From: JANSWP01 sp041941305
Lineage (GTDB): Bacteria; Bacteroidota; Bacteroidia; Chitinophagales; Saprospiraceae
DNA length: 64,000 nt
Assembly: GCA_041941305.1 (NCBI GenBank)
Contig: JBGTQJ010000047.1
Span: 1-64,000 of the forward strand
Direction of reading: 5' to 3'
In this document: positions 16,429 through 26,500 of the stretch, piece after piece
Layout: every line of letters begins with the position of its first letter
Position numbering within the stretch: the stretch's first letter is position 1
The notes under the pieces: generated by a model
Told to the model about the DNA's origin: nothing
The model's input: the letters and a program-made list of their open reading frames with translations, nothing else
Database searches by the model: none
Made by a program: the position numbers and the translations under genes

Positions 16429-18891
16429 TTATTCAATAATTTCAATTTCAACAACATTAGACCTTAACTTAAAATTTCGGTTTGGACCTCCCCATTCAAC
16501 ACTAATTTGATATTTACCTTTCGGTAGAAAAAATGCTCCAGGTAGATAATTTCTTCTGCTACGAACATTTTTGGTTATATCCAATGTTTCTGAATAAACT
16601 TGTCCAGGTGAGAGGGTCAATTCATAAAATTCTTTTTCGAGAGTTTGGTATAGCTGCCTGAAGAGGTCTTCATTATCTTTCTTTTTTCCTTTCGATCCTT
16701 TTACTTTGACAATAAAGTTGTTCGAAGTCTTATAAACAGGTAATCTCCTTGCCATTGAACTTATTGCTTTTCTTTTAAGAGTAGCCGATAAAATAATGGG
16801 TTCATTCTTTGTGAAAATTCGTTTTGGAGCTTTTAATTGAATGTCCCACATACGCTTTTCTATTTCTCGATATAGATACTGTTTTTTATGTGTTATTGAT
16901 TGTATGTCATCGTAATTTGGGAAGTAAATCTGCAGACTATCTAAATAATCAATGGATTGTTTAATACACCAAATTTTTTCAGATTCCACACAAGGTAAGT
17001 ACATATAATGTTGAGATATAGCCCGGTAGACTTCGGGCAACACCTTAGATTTTGGATACTTTTTAATAAAACTTTTGTAATATTCAATGCATTCCAGATA
17101 GCCTTTAAATTCTCCACAAGGGTCTTGCTCCCCACAATATTTTTTCAACTTCCATTCTGCCTGACTTGCAAAAGGGCTTTCTGGAAATAAATTAAGCAAC
17201 TGCTGATATTCGGAGTTGGCGAGGCTTAGATCTCTGAAATAATTCCCCAGGAACCAATCGTATTGAAGCATTTGTTCAAGAATAATTCCTTTTGACCACA
17301 ATCTTTCATCCTGAGGAATTGCCAAAGCGTGAAGGCTGTCTAGTGAAATTTTTGCTTTTTTAAGGTATTCTACATTTTTTTCAAATACTTCATTTCTTCC
17401 CTCAGAACATTGACCATCCAACTTTTCATAAAAAATCAAAGCATCATCAATTAAACCTTTTTTTGCTTTTGCCTTAACCAATCCTTGATAGATAGGAACC
17501 AAAAACCTACAAGATAGTGTAGAATCTTCTAGGAATTTTAATGTAGAATTTTGGAATCGCTCACTGTATTGAATTTGATTTGAGATTCCTTGTGAAAGAT
17601 TTTTTAAACGCTTTTGTAATTCCTTATCTGGATGGTCACCAAACCTTTTATAAACAATATTGATATTTTGCAGATATTTTGGAAAGTCTTCAATATCATA
17701 CAATTTTAGACTTCTCAACAATTGATTAAATGCTTCCAGAGGAGAAATTTTTATTGAAATGGATTGTAGATTTTTTAATAAATCGTATTTGTCATTCAAA
17801 ATAACCTGATTGGAGCAAATTCTTACAATTATGTCTCCTTCAATAATTAGTTGTTTAAGGTCATATTCCTTTTCCACGAGTCTCAACTCAAAATATTCTT
17901 CCATGCATTTGTCAAAAATATGCATGCCATTTTTTCCATAAATCCAAATATGATACTTATCAAACGCGACATTCTCCATTTTAAGATCCCTAATTTTATT
18001 TTTTTTATAATCAATTAGGTGACCCTCATCTATATTAAATCTACCAATAGAATTATTTCTGTAATACCAAACATCAGAACCATCCAAATCCAAATGGTTA
18101 GCCCAGACTTTATAAATTGGTAGTTGATAGGATTCAGATCCTTTTTTCCATACCGGGTAAGATAAATGGGGCACTATTTCCAACCTTACTGAATCATTTT
18201 TTAAGGTTTTGATTGGAAATTTTTCGTCTGTAAAAATTGGAATGATTTCAAGGGTATTTAAGTCTAACTGATATTTGTTGTTGATATTGATTTTTCCATC
18301 ACTTACCATATTTATATTTTGGCAATTCACACTTTTCAAGTCTGGAATATGTATCAAAGTATCTCTTGCTCTTTCATACAGCAGTAAACCATATGGAAAT
18401 CCAAAGCAAATATGATTTTTATTTGCCAAAGCTGCTGATATGGAACCAAGCCCTGTCATGGGAAATAATTTCTCTTGATTAAAATCATACCTGATTAAAT
18501 TCTTCCTGTTATCTGAAAACCAAAATGAATTGGACAAAGAATCAAAAAAAGTGTGTTCCTTCCTTATGTTATTGGGGAAATCATAGGGTATGGTTGACTT
18601 AAGTGGATATACTTTTAACGATTCCAAATTAATTTCCAAGGGAATACCATAATGGAAAACCCAGATTCTGTTTTTGTGTATTGGCGAAAACCTCCACCAT
18701 TTAATCTGATTGATCATTAAGGCAGAATCAATTGGGATGTAAATTGTAGTGTCCTGAATTGGAAAGGGTACCTCAATGTTTAATGAAATTGGGGCTTCCG
18801 AAGGATTATTCGATGGTGTTTCAGTACAATTTAGAAGTGAAAAAAATGTAAGGATGATCAAAATTGATAAAAGATGCTGAAATACTTTCAT
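16429..18891 (-). CDS. Large lipoprotein, propeller-like N-half and TPR-like C-half
   Basis: I do not recognise a named family. The 820-residue product starts with a lipoprotein signal (MKVFQHLLSILIILTFFSLLNC, lipobox SLLNC with C22), so it is anchored in the outer or inner membrane facing the periplasm or surface. Residues about 45-370 show repeated Trp/Asn/Asp beta-strand blocks that resemble a beta-propeller. Residues about 420-680 are helical with TPR-like texture (NSEYQQLLNLFPESPFASQAEWKLKKYC). The last 120 residues are beta-rich. It sits leftward between purK and purE, with 8 bases to the purK stop. No function is assigned. Confidence 0.75.
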   Translation of the reverse strand: MKVFQHLLSILIILTFFSLLNCTETPSNNPSEAPISLNIEVPFPIQDTTIYIPIDSALMINQIKWWRFSPIHKNRIWVFHYGIPLEINLESLKVYPLKSTIPYDFPNNIRKEHTFFDSLSNSFWFSDNRKNLIRYDFNQEKLFPMTGLGSISAALANKNHICFGFPYGLLLYERARDTLIHIPDLKSVNCQNINMVSDGKININNKYQLDLNTLEIIPIFTDEKFPIKTLKNDSVRLEIVPHLSYPVWKKGSESYQLPIYKVWANHLDLDGSDVWYYRNNSIGRFNIDEGHLIDYKKNKIRDLKMENVAFDKYHIWIYGKNGMHIFDKCMEEYFELRLVEKEYDLKQLIIEGDIIVRICSNQVILNDKYDLLKNLQSISIKISPLEAFNQLLRSLKLYDIEDFPKYLQNINIVYKRFGDHPDKELQKRLKNLSQGISNQIQYSERFQNSTLKFLEDSTLSCRFLVPIYQGLVKAKAKKGLIDDALIFYEKLDGQCSEGRNEVFEKNVEYLKKAKISLDSLHALAIPQDERLWSKGIILEQMLQYDWFLGNYFRDLSLANSEYQQLLNLFPESPFASQAEWKLKKYCGEQDPCGEFKGYLECIEYYKSFIKKYPKSKVLPEVYRAISQHYMYLPCVESEKIWCIKQSIDYLDSLQIYFPNYDDIQSITHKKQYLYREIEKRMWDIQLKAPKRIFTKNEPIILSATLKRKAISSMARRLPVYKTSNNFIVKVKGSKGKKKDNEDLFRQLYQTLEKEFYELTLSPGQVYSETLDITKNVRSRRNYLPGAFFLPKGKYQISVEWGGPNRNFKLRSNVVEIEIIE

Positions 18892-19057
18892 GCTGTTTTT
18901 TTAGTCAATTTATTTGAATAATGTTGTTGAGTAAATCACAAATGATTGTCAGTATGCTGTAAATTATTATTCGTATGAAAAAATGGTAAGAAATGCTTTT
19001 TTTTGCACGGAAAAGCCAGATCCAGTTTTCCATTTTATAAAAAATTAAAATTGTTCT

Positions 19058-19564
19058 ATGGTAAGCATCATTATGGGATCCGATTCTGATTTGCCAATTA
19101 TGCGGCAGGCAGCGGATATCTTGAAAGAGCTGGGTGTTCAATTCGAATTAACGGTTGTTTCTGCTCATCGTACGCCAAAACGCATGTTTGATTTTGCTCA
19201 AAATGCGCATAAAAGAGGCATTAAAGTTATCATCGCAGGGGCTGGCGGGGCAGCTCACTTGCCAGGCATGGTAGCGTCCCTGACACCATTACCTGTTATA
19301 GGTGTGCCTATTAAGTCCTCTAATTCCATAGATGGTTGGGATTCTGTTTTGTCCATTTTGCAAATGCCCAATGGCGTACCAGTTGCAACCGTGGCCTTAA
19401 ATGCCGCCAAAAATGCGGGAATATTGGCAGCTCAGATATTAGGTACAAGTGATGGAAAGTTACTGGAAAGAAATTTGTCTTATAAGCAGGAATTGGCAGC
19501 TGGGGTTGCGAAGAAGTATGAAAAACTGGAGCAAGTTGGGTATGAAAATTACCGGAAAGACTAA
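19058..19564 (+). CDS. purE: N5-carboxyaminoimidazole ribonucleotide mutase
   Basis: PurE (class I) moves the carboxyl group of N5-CAIR to C4 to make CAIR. The 168-residue protein shows the signature IIMGSDSDLPIM at the N-terminus, VVSAHRTPKRM with the catalytic His, IAGAGGAAHLPGMVAS, and the GVPVATVALN segment. It works directly after PurK in the pathway. Its TAA stop lies inside the first arm of a 24-bp terminator stem. The start is the ATG directly before VSIIMGSDSD. Confidence 0.97.
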   Translation: MVSIIMGSDSDLPIMRQAADILKELGVQFELTVVSAHRTPKRMFDFAQNAHKRGIKVIIAGAGGAAHLPGMVASLTPLPVIGVPIKSSNSIDGWDSVLSILQMPNGVPVATVALNAAKNAGILAAQILGTSDGKLLERNLSYKQELAAGVAKKYEKLEQVGYENYRKD

Positions 19565-19613
19565 GCATAAAAAAAGGGCAAAACATGAAGTTTTGCCCTT
19601 TTTTTATGCTTAG
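19561..19613. terminator. Bidirectional intrinsic terminator between purE and the thioredoxin gene
   Basis: Two perfect 24-base arms (19561-19584, 19590-19613) surround a five-base loop. Each arm has an A or T run of seven, so the structure terminates in both directions and serves the converging purE and TlpA-like genes. The first arm contains the purE stop codon. Confidence 0.95.
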
Positions 19614-19623
19614 AAAGGAAGGA

Positions 19624-20763
19624 TTACAGTACTTGCAAGAGTGCTTCTTCAATCTGATGTGCACCTCTCAAATTTATTGCTGCAATATTCCCCTCTCTAT
19701 CGATGAGGAAAGTTCTTGGAATTCCAGACACTCCATATTGCCTTGCAGGAGCACACTCCCATTTTTTCAGGTCACTTACATGGTAGTCCCATTCCAGTTT
19801 ATCTGCTTCAATTGCTTTTACCCAACGGTCTTTCTGTTGGTTTTTGTAATCGTTGATTTTTGCCTGGTCTCCTCCAAAACGAGCTTCTGTTCTGGAATCC
19901 ATTCCATCAAGAGAAACACTGAATACAGTGAAACCTTGTTCCTTGTATTTTTTATAAATCTTCACAACATTCGGATTTTCCATCCGACATGGACGGCACC
20001 AACTGGCCCAGAAATCAAGCAGTACTACCTGCCCTCTCAAATCTGACAGCTTGAAATTTTTGCCTTTAGGATCCGGTAGGCTAATGTCCGGAGCCTCTTG
20101 ACGATTGGCGGCTTCTACAAATTGGTAGCCTTTGCCACCTGCCTGAACTTTTGTCATATTGGCGATCATGGCATTGTATTCATTCACATAAGGTGAACTG
20201 GGAAAAGCCTGAGCTACCCTTGCTTGCGCTTTTTTGTGTATATCTACAAATCGACGATTATTCAAGGCTTGCACTGCTACCAACATGGCTACGAGAGGAT
20301 TGGAAGTCGTATCAACGAAGGTTTTCAAATCTTCTGAAGTATACTTTTGAGCAACCAGTCCCTGATAAATATTGCGATAGGTTGTAGAACTGGCAGAACC
20401 ATAAATTTCATAATTGTGATTTTGAATGGTCGTTAGGTCGCCGTTGATGGTGACCAGCTTTTCTGTACCATCCAATACAAAGTTGATCCTTTTAGCTCCA
20501 ATTCTCAATCGATAAATGCCAGCATCCAAACCATCAGGAAACTCCATACTATAATTTCCAGATGCATCAATGTCTGCTTTGGAAAGAATATTATTGGCAC
20601 CAGATCCCATAGATGCTTTATCCAAAAAGATTTGCATGTTGCCTGCATTTTTGATCAGTCCCTGAATTGCGGAACCTGACCCCGAGTAGGCAGTTGTATT
20701 GGCACATTGCAGTCCAAAAAGAGCAAGGGCAATAGCGAGTAGGAAAGTGATTCTATGTTTCAT
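19624..20763 (-). CDS. TlpA-like thioredoxin-fold lipoprotein
   Basis: This extracytoplasmic thiol-disulfide protein begins MKHRITFLLAIALALFGLQC, a lipoprotein signal with the lipid Cys at about residue 20. I prefer this start over an ATG three codons earlier. Residues about 30-210 resemble the DUF4369-type N-terminal domain of Bacteroidota TlpA proteins. The thioredoxin domain carries the active site WASWCRPC and the cis-proline segment GVSGIPRTFLIDREG. Such proteins reduce or oxidise periplasmic thiols, for example in cytochrome maturation. It converges on purE and shares its terminator. Confidence 0.88.
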   Translation of the reverse strand: MKHRITFLLAIALALFGLQCANTTAYSGSGSAIQGLIKNAGNMQIFLDKASMGSGANNILSKADIDASGNYSMEFPDGLDAGIYRLRIGAKRINFVLDGTEKLVTINGDLTTIQNHNYEIYGSASSTTYRNIYQGLVAQKYTSEDLKTFVDTTSNPLVAMLVAVQALNNRRFVDIHKKAQARVAQAFPSSPYVNEYNAMIANMTKVQAGGKGYQFVEAANRQEAPDISLPDPKGKNFKLSDLRGQVVLLDFWASWCRPCRMENPNVVKIYKKYKEQGFTVFSVSLDGMDSRTEARFGGDQAKINDYKNQQKDRWVKAIEADKLEWDYHVSDLKKWECAPARQYGVSGIPRTFLIDREGNIAAINLRGAHQIEEALLQVL

Positions 20764-20918
20764 GTTCAACAAGGATATTTATGATGATTATATTTATTGT
20801 ATTGCTTAAAAATATAAACAAGCTCTAAGCTGAATATTTGTGTAATAGCAACAAATCGGCTCAAAAATAGCTATATAACAATAGGAGAATATAACGATAG
20901 CTCAATTTTCAAGAAAAT

Positions 20919-23153
20919 TTAACTTTCCAGCTTTTCAGAAAGGGTATTTTCATAAATAGATTTCCAACTGTCAATAGGTCCAAAATTTTCTTCATCTATC
21001 ACTGCCTCATTTCCAAAAACTTCGCCAAGTTTAGTGAAAGAAACGTTATGAGAAATGAGAAAGTTTTGAAGATCGTCTTCCCGACTGTCTTGGATACTAA
21101 TAACAATTCTACTCTGACTTTCACCAAACAAAAAAGCATCCTTTCGGAAAGTCTCAACGGTTTCAACCTTAAAACCCAGACCTCTAACCATTGCACACTC
21201 CAACAAAGTTACAAAAAGGCCTCCTTCTGAAACGTCGTGAACCGACTCTACCATGCCCAAATGAATTAATTCCACTATTCTTTGCTGAATTTCATATTCT
21301 TCGTGCAAATCAAAGTGAGGAACGGGGGAATGTTCCACCTGGTGCCACTGCTTCAGGTATTCAGAACTACCGACATCATTGTAAGAATTGCCCAACATAT
21401 AAATCAAATCTCCAACTCCTTTAAAATCCATTGACATTTGCAATTCAAGGTCATCCAAAATACCCAGCATACCTATTGTAGGGGTTGGAAATATTGGTTC
21501 AGTATGATTTTCATAAACTGATTGGTTGTAAAAACTAACATTACCTCCGGTCACTGGTGTCTCAAATTTCCGGCAGGCATCGCCCATTCCTTTAACCGCA
21601 TGTACAAACTGCCAATACACTTCCGGATCGTATGGATTGCCAAAATTTAAGCAATTGGTAATAGCGACAGGTCGGGCGCCAGAACAAATGATGTTTCTGG
21701 ATGCCTCTGCAACTGCAATCATTGCCCCTACATAGGGATCTGCGTAAACATAACTTGGGTTACAATCTGTGGTCAGCGCCAGGGCTTTTTTAGATCCTTT
21801 TATTCTCACAACTGCAGCATCAGAAGGTGCCAGGGTATTGATAGCATTGGTACCTACAGTAGAGTCATACTGCTCAAAGATCCATCTGCGAGAGACGATA
21901 TTAGGAGCAGCCATGATTTTTCTGGCTACTTTTTTTAAATCTTTGGGTACTTGCAATCTTTTGGTACTAAAGCGCTGATTCTTTTTGAGGTATTCCGGTT
22001 TTTTGAATGCTCTTTCATAAATGGGTGCGCCACCACCCAGAACTAAACTATTTGCAGATATATCAGCGATTTTTTCACCCTCAAAGTAAAACTCCAATTG
22101 CCCGGTTTCAGTGACTACGCCAATTTGTTCACATTCCAAATCCCATTTTTCAAATACATCGTATAGGATCTGTTCTTCCCCCAATTTTCCGACAATTAAC
22201 ATTCTCTCCTGACTCTCTGATATTAATATTTCATGAGGGTTCATTTTCTCTTGCCTGGTAGGTACCCTGTTCAGGTATATCTTCATTCCCGTTTTGCTTC
22301 TTGCACACATTTCAGCAGTTGAACAAGTAATGCCTGCGGCACCCATATCTTGCATCCCTACGATTGCTCCGGATTTCAAAACCTCTAAGGTCGCTTCCAG
22401 CAATAATTTTTCCTGAAAAGGATCTCCAACTTGCACTGATGGCAAATCCTTGGCGGAATCTTGTGTTAGATCGGCAGACGCAAAGGTAGCTCCATGAATC
22501 CCATCTTTCCCTGTTCGGCTGCCTACAATAAATACCGGATTGCCAGGCCCGTCAGCAACAGCAGAAATCGTTTCTCCAATCTTCACAATGCCAACCGACA
22601 TAGCATTTACAAGTATATTTTGGTTGTAACAGGATTCAAAATATACTTCTCCACCCACTGTTGGAATGCCCAGACAGTTGCCATAATCACCAATGCCTTT
22701 TACTACGCCGTTGACCAAATGTTTAGTGTGATTGGAGTCAATGTCCCCGAAACGAAGTGAATTGAGCGTTGCAACAGGTCTTGCACCCATTGTGAAAATA
22801 TCTCTGTGAATTCCACCTACACCGGTAGCAGCTCCCTGATAGGGCTCAATAGCTGATGGGTGGTTGTGCGATTCGATCTTAAATGCACAGGCCAAGCCAT
22901 CTCCAATATCTACTAAACCAGCATTTTCTTCACCTGCCTCTGCGAGTATTCGTTTTCCGTGTTTGGGAAGGGTTTTTAGCCAAAGAATGGAATTTTTATA
23001 AGAACAATGCTCTGACCACATTACCGCAAACATGCTTAACTCTGTATAGTTTGGAACTCTTCCCAAAATCTCTTGTATTCGCTCAAATTCCTCAGATGTT
23101 AAACCCAGATTTTTTGCCGTTTCCGTATTTATTTGTGGTTCTGTTAGTTGCAT
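20919..23153 (-). CDS. purL: Phosphoribosylformylglycinamidine synthase II
   Basis: Small-type PurL converts FGAR to FGAM with ammonia supplied by PurQ/PurS. The product from MQLTEPQINTETAKNLG is 744 residues, the normal length. It shows MFAVMWSEHCSYKNS with the catalytic His, KIESHNHPSAIEPYQGAATGVGG, FIVGSRTGKDGIHGATFAS, and QDMGAAGITCSTAEM. I moved the start from an upstream in-frame ATG (23246), which adds 31 unrelated residues, to 23153. purL, purE and purK lie within 8 kb but on both strands, so they are not one operon. Confidence 0.95.
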   Translation of the reverse strand: MQLTEPQINTETAKNLGLTSEEFERIQEILGRVPNYTELSMFAVMWSEHCSYKNSILWLKTLPKHGKRILAEAGEENAGLVDIGDGLACAFKIESHNHPSAIEPYQGAATGVGGIHRDIFTMGARPVATLNSLRFGDIDSNHTKHLVNGVVKGIGDYGNCLGIPTVGGEVYFESCYNQNILVNAMSVGIVKIGETISAVADGPGNPVFIVGSRTGKDGIHGATFASADLTQDSAKDLPSVQVGDPFQEKLLLEATLEVLKSGAIVGMQDMGAAGITCSTAEMCARSKTGMKIYLNRVPTRQEKMNPHEILISESQERMLIVGKLGEEQILYDVFEKWDLECEQIGVVTETGQLEFYFEGEKIADISANSLVLGGGAPIYERAFKKPEYLKKNQRFSTKRLQVPKDLKKVARKIMAAPNIVSRRWIFEQYDSTVGTNAINTLAPSDAAVVRIKGSKKALALTTDCNPSYVYADPYVGAMIAVAEASRNIICSGARPVAITNCLNFGNPYDPEVYWQFVHAVKGMGDACRKFETPVTGGNVSFYNQSVYENHTEPIFPTPTIGMLGILDDLELQMSMDFKGVGDLIYMLGNSYNDVGSSEYLKQWHQVEHSPVPHFDLHEEYEIQQRIVELIHLGMVESVHDVSEGGLFVTLLECAMVRGLGFKVETVETFRKDAFLFGESQSRIVISIQDSREDDLQNFLISHNVSFTKLGEVFGNEAVIDEENFGPIDSWKSIYENTLSEKLES

Positions 23154-23438
23154 GAAAATGGTTGTCAAAGGCTGCTTTTTCAAAAAGAGCTGCAAAGATA
23201 ATGGAATGTGTGAATGTGTAAGCGTTTGAGTAGGTGAATGTTCCAATCTTTTAAGGATTGATAAAATTCCGGAGATTTTTTAAAAGTTAAATTCGCTTTC
23301 AGGTTTAAGGTGTAAGATCCATCTTCAAATTCTAGATTATTCCTAATTTTAGGTCAAAGCAGGAGTAGAAGCCTAGTTTTATCAAGTCAAATTAATACAA
23401 CATTTGTTAGTTTAGACTTCGCACCCACACTCCCTTTG

Positions 23439-23505
23439 CGAGTCGCGCGCAGCGCGACGAGCTACATGTCAAAAAACCTTTTACACAAAGTACTAAGCAT
23501 TTAAG
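23439..23505 (+). repeat. Dispersed GC-rich hairpin element, copy B
   Basis: Bases 23439-23464 (hairpin GTCGCGC-gca-GCGCGAC inside) are identical to 61016-61041 in inverse orientation over 26 bases. Downstream, AAAAAACCTTTTACACAAAG TACTAAG resembles the AT-rich arm of copies A and C. It lies just upstream of the GTG start of the hybrid regulator gene at 23511. Confidence 0.75.
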
Positions 23506-23510
23506 ATAAA

Positions 23511-26500
23511 GTGAATCAACAAACCATAAAGAATGGTTATCCAATATTGCAAGGAGCATACCTTCGATTACTCCTTCTTTTTTTAAATCTATTTGCTATT
23601 GATCCGATCATAGCTCAACCGCCAACTTTTTACTTTGAAAAAATGCAAAGCAATGAGGGGATTGATATACGACGGGTTCATTCTATAGTACAAGATTCTT
23701 TTGGTTTTATGTGGTTTGGAAGTTCCCAAGGCTTATATCGTTATGATGGAGATTCTTTTCGCCATTTTCACAAAATCAATCGGAATCATTATATTCCCTT
23801 TATCAATGTAAATGTTAAATTGGGCAGAGAACCAGGAGAGTTAATTTTGCATGACTACAAAAAGGTTGTAGTTTTTAATTATTTACATTCGACCTTTGAT
23901 ACGCTTTCAATTGACAAATCTGATATAGAAATTTCAATTAAGATAACAAGTCTTCAAATTGATGTAAATGGCACACTTTGGATATTGGCCCATGCAAGCA
24001 ATCACCATCTCTCCAATCAATTTTTGTTCAACTCCACAGATTTTAAAACCTTCAATCTGGTAAAAAAAATTACTTCAAAAAATATGAGCGCTCTGGAGAT
24101 TGGCTATACGGGTATCTTGGTTTGCCTGGATGAATCTATTTTGGAGATTGATCCTACAGGAACAGTATTGAGGGAGTACAATTTTAAAGGAAGAACGCCT
24201 TTTGACCCGTATATAGATAGTACTGGTGTATTATGGGTTAAAGATGCATGCTATGAAACGCCAACTCCCCAAGGGTGTGAGATTTGGTTTCTTGAACCTG
24301 GAGATAGTATTTTTAAACCTTTTCCCATAGCAGATGGAAAAAAAATATCCCAATCAAGAAATTTTTGGGTAGATGATGATTATTTGATGGCTTCAGTAGT
24401 TTGGCGATCAAACCTTAGCCTGATTGACAGAAAAAATAATGAATTATACGAATTTGGAACTGAAACCATTCCTATTCATGATTTTTGGATAACTTCTTAT
24501 GGGTTAGATAGGAGTGGAGTACGTTGGCTTGGAGGTGCCTACCTAATCAAAATGGAAACAAGACCAAAAATCAATCATTACTTGAAAGATCATGAAAATT
24601 GCTTCAGGGGTGTTTGCAATATTAAAAGTATCGTAGAAGCCCAAAATGGAGAAATTTATTTTGGTCATTCAAAGGGAGTTGCTACATTGAATCCCAAAAC
24701 TGAAGTGGTCACTTCTTTTCCATCCATAAATAAAACTCAGTTTGCTCCAGAAAGTATTACTTTTTTTAATCATAAGGTTTTATTTGACAATTTGCTTTAC
24801 GACCCAAACACAAAAGAATATAATTATTTAAAAAGTCAGTCACAACATTATAGTAAAGCAATCATAGACCAATCTGGTAGTCTTTGGCAGTGTATAGATG
24901 CTTTTCCGGAAATTTATGTTTATAAGGATTTTTTTAGTGAACCTTTTAAAGTAAATGTCATCAAAGAGCATATATCCAAAGGAGAATATGTTAGGTATTT
25001 TGATATTCTGGAAACCAGAAATGGATCCTTTTGTATCATTACAGAGTCTCAGGGCCTATTTTATTTGACAAAAGATGGAGCATTATTAAAAAGATTTAAA
25101 TACAAAAGGCATGAAGAAAATAGCCTGCTCTCTACCTTGAACTATTGCATTGAAGAATCAGAATCTGGCATATTTTGGATAGGATCTTCAATGGGTTTGA
25201 GCCGCCTGGATATTGAAAACAATCAATTCAAGCATTTCAGAGTAGAAGATGGATTGCAAGCCGCACCGGTTTATAGCATGGTGGTGGAACCTCAAAAAGG
25301 CTTATGGCTTGGAACAGGCAATGGACTGTCATTTTTTGATTTCCATACCGCCTCATTTCTTAATTTTTCACAAGTGGATGGACTGAAAAATAGAGAATAC
25401 AATCGCAATTCTGCTATTAAGTCTAAATCTGGACGCCTTTATTTTGGGGGGTTAGATGGGGTTGATTCCTTTTACCCTGAAGAATTATTGCCTTTTAATA
25501 AAGTAAAGAAATCGATACCCATAATCGTCAACCGGTTCAGCTATTTTGATGGTGACTTAAACCAAACCCTTATTTCAAAAAACGGACTGGAGCACATAAA
25601 AACCATCAAGCTTAAAGCTTCGGATAAGTTTTTTGGATTGAGATTTCAACTGGCTGATTTTAGAACCAATGCCAAAACTTTTTACAGTTATAAATTGGAA
25701 GGTTATGATAACTGGTCTCTCCCTAATAGCAATAATGAATTGCGTTATGAAGAAATACCCCCAGGAGAATATTTGCTTCGAGTCAAAGCTTCGCTCAGTC
25801 CAGGCAACTGGAATCCAAAGGAAGTCTCAATCAAAGTAGTTAAGCTACAGTATTGGTACAAAACCTGGTGGGCTAGGACCCTATTTGGAGCTTTTATCTT
25901 AGGGACATTTTACGCTTTCTATCACTTCCAACTCAAACGAAAACTCGAACAGCAAGAATCCATTCGATTGAGAGAACTGGATACCTTAAAGACCCGGTTA
26001 TATACAAATATCACACATGAATTTAGAACCCCTTTGACTATCATTTTGGGAATGATTGACAATATTCGAGGTTTTAATCAAGAAAGAAGTCTGATAAAAC
26101 GAAATGGAAAAAATCTACTTCGCTTGGTAAATCAGTTACTTGATTTATCAAAATTGGATAGCGGATCTATGAAAATGGACACCATTCAGGCAGATGTTAT
26201 CAATTACTTGAGATATTTAACAGAAAGTTTTTATTCTCTAGCAAAGGAACGCAAGATTGAATTGACTTTCACCACTAATCTGGAGGAGTTAATCATGGAT
26301 TTTGACGAAGGAAAAATGCAGCACATTGTGTACAACCTGTTATCCAATGCCTTGAAATTTACTCCAGAAAAAGGGAAGGTAAACTTCCATACTGAAAAAG
26401 CAAGAAAAAATGGGCAGGATATGTTACGGATAAAGGTTCAGGATAATGGAATTGGTATATCAGAAAAAAAATTCCCACATATATTTGATCGTTTTTATCA